Origin: Seiridium cupressi
Lineage: Eukaryota > Ascomycota > Sordariomycetes > Amphisphaeriales > Sporocadaceae
NCBI GenBank assembly: GCA_036674765.1
Contig: JARVKI010000011.1
Span: 434,001-498,000 of the forward strand
DNA length: 64,000 bases
Reading direction: 5' to 3'
In this document: positions 12,601-24,695 of the stretch, one piece after another
How positions within the stretch are numbered: the first letter of the stretch is position 1
Layout of the letters: each line of letters opens with the position of its first letter
Program-made: the position numbers and the translations under genes
The notes under the pieces: generated by a model
The model's database searches: none
Told to the model about the DNA's origin: nothing
The model's input: only the letters and a program-made list of their open reading frames with translations

Positions 12601-15600
12601 GGCCCCTGTACTTAGCAGTTCGTTTGAAAATTGCAACACTTCTGCTCCCATCCATCCATTCACTACCCGTCAATCAAAAGTGAAACGAGAGGAGTGTAAT
12701 TGAGTACAGTTCAATTTTTCCCCGGAACTCAGATCAATGAGTTGTTCAGCGTGGATGCCATGCTTTCTACAAGACTTCAAGATTCTATGCAAGCTATGTC
12801 TCGGGGTCATGTACTGCAGATCACCATTCCGTGCCGTGGTCAGACCCTCACGAATTCATCTCGTGGCCTTTTCCAGCCATGTGCTTGGGCAATGGTTGTC
12901 ATTATCCTTCCAGCAGATCAAACGAGACCTTAATGGTGCTTGACGGGCTGATTTTCGTCCGAACTTCACCAGAGACCCCAGACACCGCGTTGATACCGAA
13001 CAGGGTCTACTTAATGCGTTTCAATAATCTTGCTAGGCTGTTTCGTGGGCAATTATACAGTTGCATCCTTGCTCGTAAATCTCTAGTTGTGGAAGCTGCC
13101 ATACGAGTATAGTCTACGGCCATTTTGACACTGTTAGACTCTGGAGATAAGGCGATATCACTTGAAATGACAGCTGGAACAATGTCCGGGGGTTTTGATT
13201 AGGACTAAAATCGTGTCGCTGCTGACAGAAAGTCAGTCGTCTCTTGTTCCTTACCATGATGCAATGTTCCCCTTGCTAAATTTGAGGCTTGGTAATGTCA
13301 TTCAGGGCGGCATAGTGGCACATAAAGGTTCTAGAAGGAAATATGCCGCTTGTTCCTTCCAAATACTTCCGATATAGCATATACTTGATCCGCTTTTTCA
13401 AAAGTCCCACGAAGCCCTTTTCTTTCGGGGAATATAATGATGAACAATTCGGTGCCATGCCATTGGAATCATCTGCAAAGACGGGAAGTTGGATGATCTT
13501 TTCTTGGTCTGTCGCAAGTGTTCTGGAAACACGGCTGATGAACGACACCAGAAGAACGAGCGTGCTCGCCAGATGTCGATGAACCCGCTCCTGCATCAAT
13601 AGTAGGCATTACAGGCCACGCGACGAACGCCTCTGAACGAGTCGTCACCCTCCATCATGGTTTCAGCGAAGCGTACATACCAGGCACATGGAACGGCTTG
13701 ACTCACGATCTGGGTGCAGGCTTCTCGAAGCCTTCGAAGTTTTCTCTTGCAGGACCTCATTTCATATTCCACCGACCTGGTCCCTGTCGTCAAGCACTGC
13801 CTGCAGCAATGTCGGGAGGTGCTCGATGCAAGACCTATCCCGGGGAGGTGGGGGCTCACCGTCGTCGTGGTGACACGTCCGCTGCAGTCAATCTCTCCCA
13901 CGGGAAGCGAACTCCAGCATCTCGGAGAACTCGATATACATTAGTGTCCGTTGAAGCGTCGGTACTGAAGTGTCCCCGATTAATGCCGCCCCGGTTCTGT
14001 AGAATCATGCCGTTCAGGTTGCGACACGCGACCCCCATCTCGACGTCACAATGACTAGCCGAACTGCGAGAGCGTTCTTGAAAGGCTTTCTGACCATGGT
14101 AGAGGTTACGAAACCGAGGACTATGGACCTTGAAGTATTACGATACTGCGGAAACTATCAGAGGGCTGATATTGCTCAAGACTTGTCGTATTGGCGCGAG
14201 CCGAATAGGGTTCTAAACCGCATCTACAATTCAGCAGATTGGGGAACAGGGAGACCTCGATTCTTGGAGGGTAATTTTTGCACGAAAAGTAGTTTATGCT
14301 TCGTAATCTTCCTAGATTTGGTTATAATTGAATACTGTTGACTCATTGGTTTAAAGTGATATGAGCACATTCAGAAAGGGGACAGTAAGAGGTCAAACCA
14401 TAAGGTACTTTTGAATCATCCGTCCATTCGTAAAGGCAGGCGTTTTAGGTGTATTAAGCCGTGCTGTACTTAATCTTCCTTCTGCCTGTATGTCAAATGT
14501 TCGGCACACGTTTATGAGGCTGCAAGATGCTGGCTAGCAAGTCCACTCACAGGACATCTCGTGAGGGAGGAATAGTTGTACTTACACATGGAAATGTATT
14601 TTGAGAAGCGGAAGGGTGTAATCTATAATGGTTCAAAGCATCATTAGTGCTGTAATTTCTCCACTACTCCGTTAGCCAGACTTAGCAGCTCGCAATATTC
14701 CATATTTGTCAAGACGTATAAGAAGTAACTGCTATAGGAGCTTTATGCGGCTATCTAGTCGATGCGGTGATCTAGACAACACATTACGAGTTGTACTATC
14801 TCCAGAAGGTTACAGAAATGAATTGTCGTTATTGGTGATTTATGCAACTTACTGCAGCGGCACCAGGGTGTTGAGAGCTTCCTCCGAATCTAAAGCCACA
14901 GCAGCAGTATTACCTATGTATCATAGCAATCGTGACAGTCATGGAAAGGAGATCAACCAGACACCACCTTGTGAGCTAATTTGGATCTGATATCTTGTTG
15001 AGCCTGCTATAAAACTCGTAAAGATTGTATGTATATAAGCTCGTTGTAGGTCGTTGGTCAACATACGTAAATTGTGATGTTGAGATTAATTGTTCATGGC
15101 AACTCGGATTGCCCAAAGACTCAAGTCAACAGGCGCTCTTATCAAACTAGCGTACGTAAGAGCATGAAAGTGCATTTTGCTTTAAGTTGTAGAAGGGCAT
15201 ATCAAAGTTCACGAAATGTTTCTGTGCCTCTTCCGCTTTGGTCTTCATCAGGGTTAAGATTTCAAAGAACTGGGCTATGCATAGCTCACATGCAGACACA
15301 TTACCATAGACGAAATCATTGCGACGTCAACCTTCTGGTTTTCAGTATATGACGATCCAGCATCAACAGTTACTACGTCAGCTCATACTTTCGTGTCAAC
15401 ACATATGCGTCTCTCTACTGTGTCGGCGTCAGCGGCAGTATCCAATTGCTTTGATCTAGAGCCTGCATGCCTTCACTGCAATACGGATAGCTTGTTGCAC
15501 ATGACACACGACAGCCCTGCCTGTAGCTAGACGACTGATGACGTCTAGAGCTGTTCCTGAGATGGTTGTGGTATGCATTTGACACCCCCAATTTTTAAAG

Positions 15601-16629
15601 TCTTATCAAGAGCGGTTGATTGGCCTTCGGCAGCAACCCGCGGATGCATGCAACGACGCAGACGATCCACTAGTTAGATACCGGTGAGGCGCATTCCTTA
15701 TCAGCTCTTGTGTAGCTATTATGTCATTTCCCGGAGCCAAGTCTGATCCAGTCAAGTGCGTAAATGCGTGATCGCAATGAACTGGTATCTTTTTGAAATA
15801 GAGATTCAATGAGAGGACCCGATAGGTGGGCACCCAGCGACTACAGGGGGGCTGAATATGCATCGCAGCGTGGCTTATCTCTCCACAGCAGTGCTCAAAC
15901 GAGCCTCCGCTTTTGGGGCCCGAGCTAATGGTGTTTGTGGGGGATATGTGAGGTTGTATCTGATCGTCCCCTCCATGGCCATTGCAGAAGGAGCGGATCA
16001 TTTGAAAGGAGACTCGGATTGCACGGTGTGGGTTATAATTCAGCATGCCTATTTATAAAGCCTCCAGGTCGAGGCCCATCATTAATCAGTCTAGCTCTCT
16101 GCAAAAATCAGCAGTTCATCGCGGGGCAAGAGGCCGGAGCCGGAAGACCCCGACTTTCTGCGCCCTATGTGATCTTCGACGTTTGCATGCTTAGTGATCA
16201 ATCCAGTCTGGAGGTTATTTTCTTATTCCCAAAAGGCATCCCACGCCTGCGGCCTGTCTATTGCGCTATTGTCAGCCTTCTCGGCGCGGATCCCTCTTCC
16301 GTGCAAGTCGTCATCGTGTCTCGGCCACTTCTCTCAATATGAACCGAATTACAGATCGCGCACACGCTTCAAACCCGGGACCTCACTGAAGCCATTGCTA
16401 AGTCAACGCTTGTAACTGGTCTTTCAGGAGAAACCCGACAGTTTGATCCTGGAGTTTAGCTTAGCTCCTCCTGATCCAGACTGTCGGTAGTGGAGTCGCA
16501 TCTGACCAACGAAAACCCGCATAATCACAACCTCGAACCATCCCAGGTATCACCACAGCAATTACCGAGCCTACGACATTCGGAAGGGCTCGAGAGGTCT
16601 GAAAGGCCAACACCGAGCCTACGCCCAGA
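6686..16629. other. Nearly 10-kb gene-poor region between xlnR and the NirA-type gene
   Basis: All open frames here are under about 200 codons, overlap each other on both strands, and carry no motif I recognise. The part next to xlnR (6.7-8.2 kb) is GC-rich and is presumably its promoter and leader. The part at about 11-15.5 kb is AT-richer and looks like neutral or degraded sequence. A tetranucleotide microsatellite sits at 8776-8802. I found no terminal repeats, transposase motifs or convincing spliced genes, but a short or fast-evolving gene could be missed. Confidence 0.5.
8776..8802. repeat. (GTAT)n microsatellite
   Basis: Just under seven perfect GTAT units in 27 bp, in noncoding sequence. 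A simple-sequence repeat, probably length-variable between strains. Confidence 0.9.
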
Positions 16630-19342
16630 ATGGAGGCTTCGGCAGTGGTCTCGCCGCTGCAACAGCAGCCTCCTGTCGACCCAAATGGTCGTCACGAGGC
16701 CGCTCCTCCAACCAAGAAGAAGTCGAGACGAGGCGGCGATCCATCCATGCAAAAGCGTCGATGTGTATCTACAGCTTGTATAGCCTGCCGAAAGCGCAAG
16801 AGCAAATGTGATGGCGCCCTGCCCAGTTGCGCTGCTTGCGCCAGCGTCTACGGCACCGAGTGCGTCTACGATCCCAATTCCGACCATCGCCGGAAGGGCG
16901 TATACCGCGAAAAGATTGATAGCTCAAAAGCGCGGAACTCGACCCTCCAGATACTCATCGAAGCGATCCTGAACGCCGGCGAGGACGAAGTACCAGAGAT
17001 TGTCAGAAGAATACGAACCTGCGACAGCCTTGACGTAGTTGCCGAGGCGATACTTAAGGAAGGCGTGGGGAATCCAGAGGCAGACGAAAATGATATATTG
17101 GAAGAACACTATACGACAGATATGCCCGTTGAAGGCGAAAGAGACCTGGCCCGCAAGATGGGCGAGTTGAGGCTCGAGAACGGCTCAGTACGCTTTATAG
17201 GTGGAACGTCCCATTTGATATACTTGGGCAATCCTGCCGTGCACAACCCCGAACCGGAACCGCTGGACCTGGACTCGAACGTGGATCCAATTACTAGTTG
17301 GACCGAAGTCACCAAGGATACGGAGCTTGTCGTACATCTGCTTAACATGTATTTCACATGGCACTACTCTTACTTTGCGACCTTATCAAAGAACCTGTTT
17401 TATCGGGACTTTTTCCGGGGCAAACCTCACGGAGTCTCGCACAAGACGACATACTGCTCGTCTCTCCTCGTCAACGCAATGCTTGCTCTTGGTTGTCATT
17501 TCACAAATGTGGCTGGAGCTTATGCCATACCCGATGATAATTGGACGAAAGGAGACCATTTCTTCGCCGAAGCCAAAAGACTAATTGTCGAAAATGACGA
17601 ATATGAGAAGCCTAGGCTCACGACTGTCCAAGCACTGGCTCTCATGTCTGTCAGAGAAGCCGGTTGTGGGCGGGAGGCCAAAGGATGGGTCTACAGCGGT
17701 ATGAGTTTTAGAATGGCCCAGGACCTGGGCCTCAATTTGGATATAGGAGGTATCAATATGGAAAACGAGCAGCTGGATGAAACTGAAATCGATGCACGAA
17801 GAATGACTTTCTGGGGCTGTTTCCTATTCGACAAGTGCTGGTCTAATTATCTTGGACGACTCCCACAGCTGCCAAAGGGTTGCTACAACGTGCCCAAGTA
17901 TGACGTGTTTCCTGACGAGGACGCCGAAGAATGGTCTCCTTATACAGACGACGGGTCGGATCAGACATCAAAGCAACCATCACGGACCCGGGCGATCGGC
18001 CTACAGCTGTCCAAATTATGTGAGATCAGTGGCGATCTTCTTCTCTTTTTCTACCACCCAAACCACATTGGCAGGTCAAGCGGCAAGTCGGTCGAGTTAA
18101 AGAAACTCAGCGAGTTACACCGTCGTCTCGAAGAGTGGCGGAAAGAACTGCCCAACGAACTAGAGCCCAAGGAGGGTCAACTGCCAAACGCCATCCTCAT
18201 GCAGTAAGTCCCATGGAATGTCAATCTGCCAGCATTCGGCAGCTAACTAGACCAGTATGTTCTTCCACCTCCAATATATTCACCTGTTCCGCCCTTTTCT
18301 CAAATACGCACCCTCCGCGTCGCCCTTACCACCACATGTCTCGCCACGCAGGATTTGCACAGCAAATGCTGGAGCCATTTCCAAGCTCATGCGCTTGTAC
18401 AAGAAGCTCTACAATCTCCGCCAGATCTGCAATATCGCCGTTTACATGATACACTCCGCCTGTACCATACATCTACTTAATCTCCCAGAGAAGACTGCAA
18501 AGAGAGACATCATCCACGGCATCAAGGCCCTCGAAGAGATTGCAGAAGACTGGTTGTGCGGCCGCCGTACACTAAGTATCATCAGTGTTCTGGCACGAAA
18601 ATGGAACGTAGAGATGCCCGAGGAAGCTGCGCATGTCTTGCAACGCACCGACGAGAGATGGGGCACTTTCAACACGTCTGACGTACCGTCGCCTCGATCA
18701 CACCTAACTACATCCCCTTCGCCACCAGCTATTGGCGGCCTGTCACCTGGGGCGAAACACGAACAATACAGCCCTGCTAATGCCAACACACAACAGGCTA
18801 CGGCTTCGAATGGGCAATTACTTGCTGCATCATCGCTCTCTTCAGATCTCTTAGGCGGACTGACTGCGCCTCGTACGGAGTTCACCAACATGCAAGGAAT
18901 CAACGACGCGGCAATAATGGACATGGGCATCGATAGATTAGGCAGCCAGTCCTGGCGTCAATCATCGGTGACCAGGCCGTTGCCCAGTTATGCTCGCTCA
19001 TATGCACCAGTCTCAAATGGTGTGAATTCTGGTCGTACTACACAATCTAGCACCCGAAATGTGACTCCAAGTTCGGCTTATGGTGTAGATGGGCAAGATT
19101 GGTACCTTAAAGATGGCGTCAACTGGCAATCAGGCTTTGATGCATGGAACATGGGCAACGCAGCAACCACCGGCAGCAATGGCTTCCCGGACTCTTCAAT
19201 GTTCGTTTTCACCGGTGGCTCAGGCAACCCGAGCCGCCCGAATTCACGGCGTTCTCCTGCTACAACAAACTTCGACTTTGAGAGCTTGAACAACATTTCA
19301 AATTCCATGGATGGGTGGGACTCATTACCTGGGTTGGATTGA
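16630..19342 (+). CDS. nirA: NirA/NIT4-type Zn2Cys6 transcription factor, two exons
   Basis: Exons are 16630-18203 and 18256-19342; the 52-nt intron (GTAAGT...GACCAG, with a CTAAC branch-like site) joins ATG-CA to T, giving LMHMFFHLQY. The product is 886 aa, close to Aspergillus NirA (about 890). The binuclear cluster uses Cys50, 53, 60, 67, 70 and 78 in the string CVSTACIACRKRKSKCDG, followed by the DPNSDHRRKGVYREK linker that I recognise from NirA/NIT4. The central domain has NAMLALGCHF, MSVREAGCGREAKGWVYSGM and FWGCFLFDKCWSNYLGR, and exon 2 opens with the family's LNLPEK and RRTLSI segments. The C-terminal 150 residues are Ser/Asn/Gly-rich low complexity, likely an activation region. NirA activates nitrate and nitrite reductase and transporter genes; none of those genes lies in this window. 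A paralogue with a different pathway role is possible. Confidence 0.85.
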
Positions 19343-20053
19343 CGAAACAATTTATGATGATATGATGACTAAGATAATGTGCCAATATGGGTGGGAAATC
19401 TGTTCATAGGAATTAGCCACGGGTATTGTGACGATCTAAATGGGTAAACCTCTGGAGGTGGTCTACGTGAATGATTCCGAGTTCATCGGTATCGCAGTTC
19501 ACGCGTTTTGGATAGATAGACTGGGGCGTTTACGAGAAGCAACAAGAAATTTATCACGCCAGATGATACTGGACTTTCTTTTAGTAGTCCGAGCATCTGT
19601 AAATGTTTAAATCATGATGGCAGTTTCTTCACATACTAATATAGCCGTGGAAGTCGTGCTTGTACTCTTGTTAATGATATTTTCCAAAAGCTAACTTATC
19701 ATACGGACACTGGAAACGTGGGTAACAATTCATATTATAAGTCATACATTTGCGCTTCTGCAAACGCAAGCTTCGAGACCCTCTCTTCTCTGTATTAATT
19801 GTTTAGTAACATGTTGCGCTTTACTCAATCAATACACTGATGACTGCCGATCCAGGTTCTCTATGGTTTCTGGCACCTTCCCTACGCCTCACTGTGTTAT
19901 CTGGACCATTGATAGGTAAGAAGTATCTCGTTTGACTTCAGCTCTCTAAGACATCCCCTCAACATCACTCGTACAAAAAGCACTACCTCTGCCCATAGGG
20001 CTTCTTGCTCTCTTCCCATTTCCCACCGCATCATCTCAAAGATCCCCTCCATC
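19343..20053. other. Intergenic region
   Basis: AT-rich spacer downstream of the NirA-type gene. It has no open frame of note and no recognisable RNA gene. It probably holds the 3' UTR of the upstream gene and the eroded 5' flank of the relic that follows. Confidence 0.5.
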
Positions 20054-20769
20054 AATGGCAATGGAGTTCCTCGCCTCCTGCTTTTATCGCTTGCGGGCCA
20101 GGTTTCCGGCACTGTGATCAAGACTCTTGCCTCGGACTGGGCCGCTGAAGAAATTACCATGCCCAACGGCTCGACTGAGACCCTTCTCACTTGCGACACC
20201 CTTATTCCAGCAAGTAATTTATACCACTCCTACCTACAGCAACGTCACCTGGCATCACGAAATTGTTCCAGCCTCGGATAGGCTATATGCGGCACTGATC
20301 ATGCTTCAGATGTTAAGCATGCGACCTGGTTTGATGCAGCTCATAAACTCGATTGCATGGGCATGCTCTACCGTATAATGGATGGCAGCTACTGGAGCCT
20401 CGTCCGCGAGGACACTTGCACACTCAATATCACTCGTCAGGATGGAGGATCAAACACTATCTCATGAGCCATTCATTTACCTTCCACAACGGGTTATTGG
20501 CTGACGAGATGATCAGCATGAGAGGCATGGACATTGGCACCGCAGTATGGGACGCAATGAAAGACAAGACCATGGAGGACGAGGAAGGGGTTCTTGCTAT
20601 CGAGAGCAAGTTGAGTGTTCTGACAATGGTAGAACTTGCATCGAGTGGACGTTGGGAGACACCAAATGGACAACTAGCTCTGAACCACCCTCGCGTTTGC
20701 ATTGATCAGGAGCAGAGAAAGGCGCGCACAAGACCATTAACGTTGGGCTTGACTCAAATCATGATATAG
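20054..20769 (+). pseudogene. Multiply frameshifted relic of an unrecognised protein gene
   Basis: A protein-like reading can be followed only by changing frame several times. Segment one (from about 20054) has a hydrophobic LLLLSLAGQVSG stretch like a signal or anchor peptide and runs to CDTLIPASN near 20215. Segment two reads PTYSNVTWHHEIVPASDRLY (about 20230-20290). Segment three reads HATWFDAAHKLDCMGMLYRI (about 20317-20376) and on through an NITRQDGG run, ending at a TGA near 20466. Segment four reads HEPFIYLPQRVIG (about 20464-20502). Segment five runs from ADEMISMRGMDIGTAVWDAM to the TAG at 20767-20769. The segments abut with no room for introns at several junctions, so indels are the likeliest cause. 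I do not recognise the family. N-glycosylation-type sites (NVT, NIT) and a hydrophobic start would suit a secreted or membrane protein. Edges are approximate. Confidence 0.6.
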
Positions 20770-22136
20770 GCTTCTTTGAGACACCTGTCCTTTTCCAAAC
20801 GCCCTGAATCTCCTCTTCGCGATGCGCTGAGCTGGGCAACTGTATTCAAACGCGGACTTGCTGCCTCTTGACAGCACTGCATTCTCTACATTTACAAAGA
20901 TTCACGCATAGGTCTCCAAAGTGAAGTAAACAAGCGTCATTTATCATTTGATCGTTGTCGAGGAATCGGTTTGTGCTGTCTGCATTCGTGGTGATCCAGG
21001 TTAGAATATCGTGGAGGCTGTTCGTGATTGGGCCAGGCGAAGGTAAGCAAGATAATACAAGAGAGAAGAATTATTCACTGAGTTCTTTGAAATCAGTGTC
21101 CTCTCGAACAGTTCCTTAGAGCATGCAATTCACCCTTCCAAATTGGTGGAAAGCTTGGCCCTTGGTGGTTCAAGTGCGACTCAAGACGGTTACACCAGCA
21201 ATAACTATTGAGAGCCAACGATATTTTTTATGATATTCTAGTCATCTAGACTGCGTGCGTCGCATTCCTATATATTTGAAGCTCGCCACGTACTGAGGAT
21301 ATGAGAAGTGTCGTCATTGCTTACAATCCAGCAACTCTTACAACATTACGGGGATGTGGAATCGGAGTTTTTCAATCACAGCCGACTCCGGAAGATGACG
21401 AATTCTGCATGCTTTCTCTGCGAGTGATCGTTTAGATGGTTTTATTTCTGCCTGGTAGGCATTTGTCAAAGATGCCTCCGAGGTGGCAGTTCAATATTAG
21501 TGTCTCCCGGAGCCGTCGTCGGTTCCGGTTCACCCGGGCTCCCCTGATGTAGGCTTAATCCCGTCTGCTAAAGCTAAAAGAGTGGATACAACTGCCGTCC
21601 TCTGAAATACAGACCGTCATTTTCTTCAACAATGGCCCCCATGATTGGGCGTTGCCAAGCCCAACGCCCACCTTTTGTGCACAAGAGAGATCCGCTTCAC
21701 CAAACCGCGGTTGTCGGTTCCGGACGCACGCCGGCGGACTATGTCACTATGCAGTTACCACACACCCGGTGACATGGGTGAAACAGCACACCCACCCGGT
21801 GGAAAATTCCATATTTGGGCTGTTTCGACTTTTCAGGCGCGTCCAAGTGGCGAGGTGCATCACATTAACAGATGACTTCTGGAAACGTTAGAACGTCCAT
21901 GTCGCAGGTAGCTTAATCGTTCAACCCCAGCCGGTATTTGTGTATAATTTCCGGTCCACGTGCTCGGATACCAACAACTTCTAAGCGTCTTTCGGCCATG
22001 ACATAGATCCACTATCTAGACCAGTTTCTCAGTCCGTCGGCTATCGTGCCGTCATTTATTTACACTCTCTCCGCCTATCCCTTCTATACTCTTCCTAACT
22101 TTCATACCTAAGTCTGTGAGGACCACAAAAGAGACC
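20770..22136. other. Intergenic region and MFS gene promoter
   Basis: No supported gene. The last 100 bases before the transporter start are pyrimidine-rich (CTCTCTCC, CCCTTC, CTTCC runs), typical of fungal core promoters. The two overlapping ORFs at about 21645-21891 are short and without motifs. Confidence 0.5.
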
Positions 22137-23989
22137 ATGGCAGACACAATTCCCGGGGAAGGATCCCACACAGGAGAAAAGGTCCTGAACAACCAAGACT
22201 CTTCGTCGACGCGCCTCGACACTGAGGCCAGGGACTTTGAAGAAATTGAGAAACGGGAAAGCCACTCCAGCCACTCCAGCCACTCCTCCAGTGACTCCTC
22301 ATCGAGCCACCACCGGCCAAGCCTAGTATCACGGCGGACGTCAAGATCCCAGGCACTATCCCGGACAGTTTCAGAAATCTACCATGGCGTAGAGAGCCGG
22401 CGCGACCTTGAGATCGGTCAGCCAATGGAGCACAAAGTTACGACGACGGCGCCGGATCCAAATGATCCAGATCTCGTGACCTGGACGGGACCAGACGACC
22501 CCGAAGACCCCAAGAACTGGACGTTCGGTAGGAAGTGGCTCACGGTGTTTGTGGTGTCGACATTCACACTCATATCGCCTCTCTCTTCGTCCATGGTGGC
22601 TCCAGCTCTGACGACTATCGGGGAGGAATTCAACGTTCCAGCGGGGACCGAACAGGCTATAGTTTTATCGATCTTCGTCCTCGCCTATGCGATCGGCCCA
22701 CTAGCGTAGGTCGTGGTTTCTTCTGAGCGTGGATCTAACTAACACATCTTTCAGCTGGGGACCGCTATCTGAAATCTATGGCAGAATGGTAGTGTTACAA
22801 GCCACAAATGTTCTTTACCTATTCTTCAACCTCGGTTGTGGTCTTGCAAGAACCAAGGGTCAGCTTATCGCATTCCGTTTTCTTTCCGGACTAGGTGGTT
22901 CCGCCCCTCTAGCAATCGGTGGAGGAGTCCTTGGAGACCTGTTTAATGCCGAGGAAAGAGGAAAAGCTATCTCGGTCTACTCCTTGTGCCCTCTTCTTGG
23001 TCCGGCCATTGGACCTATCAGTATGTGTCATACATATAACCTTAATGAAGGGGCACTAGTATACTAACCTCGTGGCAGTCGGTGCGTTCGTCACTCAAAA
23101 TACGACATGGCGGTGGACGTTCTATGCTACGACAATTGCGGATGCCGCCATCCAAGTCTCCGGACTGATCTTCCTGCGGGAGACATACGTCCCAGTCCTG
23201 CTGGCCTGGAAGCGAAAGAAGCTTGCCAAGGAAACTGGCAACAGCAATCTTCACACTCCATTCGATCACCCGGATAGAACACTGGGCAAAACAGTGCGGA
23301 TTGCTTTCATTCGACCTTTCCGCTTGTTGGGAACCCAAGTCATCTTACAAGCTCTAGCTTTGTACATGATGTTTCTGTATGGCCTGATGTACATTGTGCT
23401 GGTCTCATTTCCCAGCCTCTGGGCAACCCCAGAGCCAGAGGGCTACGGGGAGAGCCTGGGTATCAGTGGGTTGAATTATCTATCACTCGGTCTTGGGTTC
23501 TTTCTTGGCGCCCAGGTCTGTGCGCCGCTGCAGGATCGTGTTTACGCCGGCTTGAAACGCCGCAATGGGGGCCCTGGACGGCCAGAGTATCGTGTTCCGA
23601 TGATGGTCCCCGGTGCCATTCTTGTGCCGTCTGGCCTGCTGGTCTATGGATGGACCGCGGAATACAAAACCCATTGGATTGGGCCCAACATCGGTGCCTG
23701 TATGTTCGCTGCCGGCACCATCATTGGCTTCCAGTGCGTGCAGACTTTCCTGGTGGATACATATACTCGCTATGCTGCGAGTGCTGTGGGGGCGGCGACG
23801 GTACTGCGGTCGCTGGCCGGATTTGGGTTCCCTCTTTTTGCATCAAGCTTATACGATCGTTTGGGCCTTGGATGGGGTAACACACTGCTGGCCTTCTTGG
23901 CTATAGTGATCGGTTGGCCGAGTCCGATAATGCTGTGGTTCTATGGTGAAAAGCTACGGAAGCGAAGTCCATTTGCCGCGGGACAGTAG
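22137..23989 (+). CDS. MFS multidrug-type H+ antiporter (DHA1-like), three exons
   Basis: Exons are 22137-22705, 22755-23020 and 23079-23989, with introns of 49 and 58 nt (GTAGGT...TTTCAG, GTATGT...GGCAG), giving 581 aa. The first in-frame ATG, at 22137, is in a good context (gagaccATGG); the frame opens a little upstream but has no earlier ATG. The first 145 or so residues are hydrophilic, with a His/Ser-rich run, then comes the WTGPDDPEDPKNW pre-TM motif typical of fungal DHA1 drug and polyamine exporters. Membrane segments follow, with GPLSEIYGR (the first-loop motif) formed across intron 1, GGVLGDLF and GPAIGPIIGAFVTQ (across intron 2). The C-terminal half has GFGFPLFASSLYDRLGLGWG and a WFYGEKLRKRSPF tail, both standard for the family. 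It is predicted to export small toxic molecules or polyamines at the plasma membrane; the substrate cannot be read from sequence. A reductase gene follows in the same direction 0.7 kb downstream. Confidence 0.9.
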
Positions 23990-24666
23990 GGGGATACGGA
24001 ATCTTGAAACGGCAACTTATGAGTAAAGATCTTAATCAGTGCCTATTTTCAATCAGATTACTATTTATACGCTACAAGTGATCAAAAGCTTTGAAGAACC
24101 CGAGGCATCCGCGCCAGAACCATTAGTAATGATTGATGGGCGCTAGACTACGTATTTTTAACACTGCATCATGGATTACCGATCAAGTTTCACACAAGAT
24201 GACATTACACATTACATCGAAATTATTCTCCACTGCAATGCAACAATGTACGGCAGTTGAGGATGTCAAGTCCAAAAAGAGATTCAGCAACACGAATTCG
24301 CTACTAGATTATTGTGCCCTACAAACCTACAACCCCTGCATAAGGGAAAATGAAGCCCCGCCCCCAAAAAACACCACAACCCCCGTCACAGAAGTCGCTT
24401 TGTAATCAACCACGAAACTTCGCGACGTAAGCGACGGAATATGCTGGATAACACTAAAGAGCTCATTCGTCAGTTATAACTGCGGCCCTTCTATGACAAG
24501 GGTGTCGGGTTTTGCACATATAAGGAGAATGGGGCTGAGCATAGAGCACTTCCAAAAGTCTTATAGCATCACAACCAATACTTAAATATCAATCAGCTTT
24601 TACTTTACAGTCTATACTTCGATGCCAATCAATCTGGTAACATACACATATATACACCAAACTGTC
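23990..24666. other. Intergenic region upstream of the dehydrogenase
   Basis: Spacer of about 0.7 kb with a 90-codon open frame (24133-24405) that has no motif. The last 130 bases are AT-rich with several TATA-like strings. Confidence 0.5.
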
Positions 24667-24678
24667 TATATATAAAAA
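24667..24678 (+). promoter_or_regulatory. TATA-type element upstream of the SDR gene
   Basis: TATATATAAAAA starts 29 bases before the ATG at 24696, in an AT-rich leader; another TATATA occurs about 25 bases further upstream. If the nearer one is used the 5' UTR would be only a few bases, so the upstream one may be the functional box. Confidence 0.4.
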
Positions 24679-24695
24679 GCATAAACATCAACAAA

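Noticed and set aside
13596..14054. Overlapping frames of 100-118 codons on both strands
   Set aside because: Open in several frames at once, no recognisable domain in any of them.
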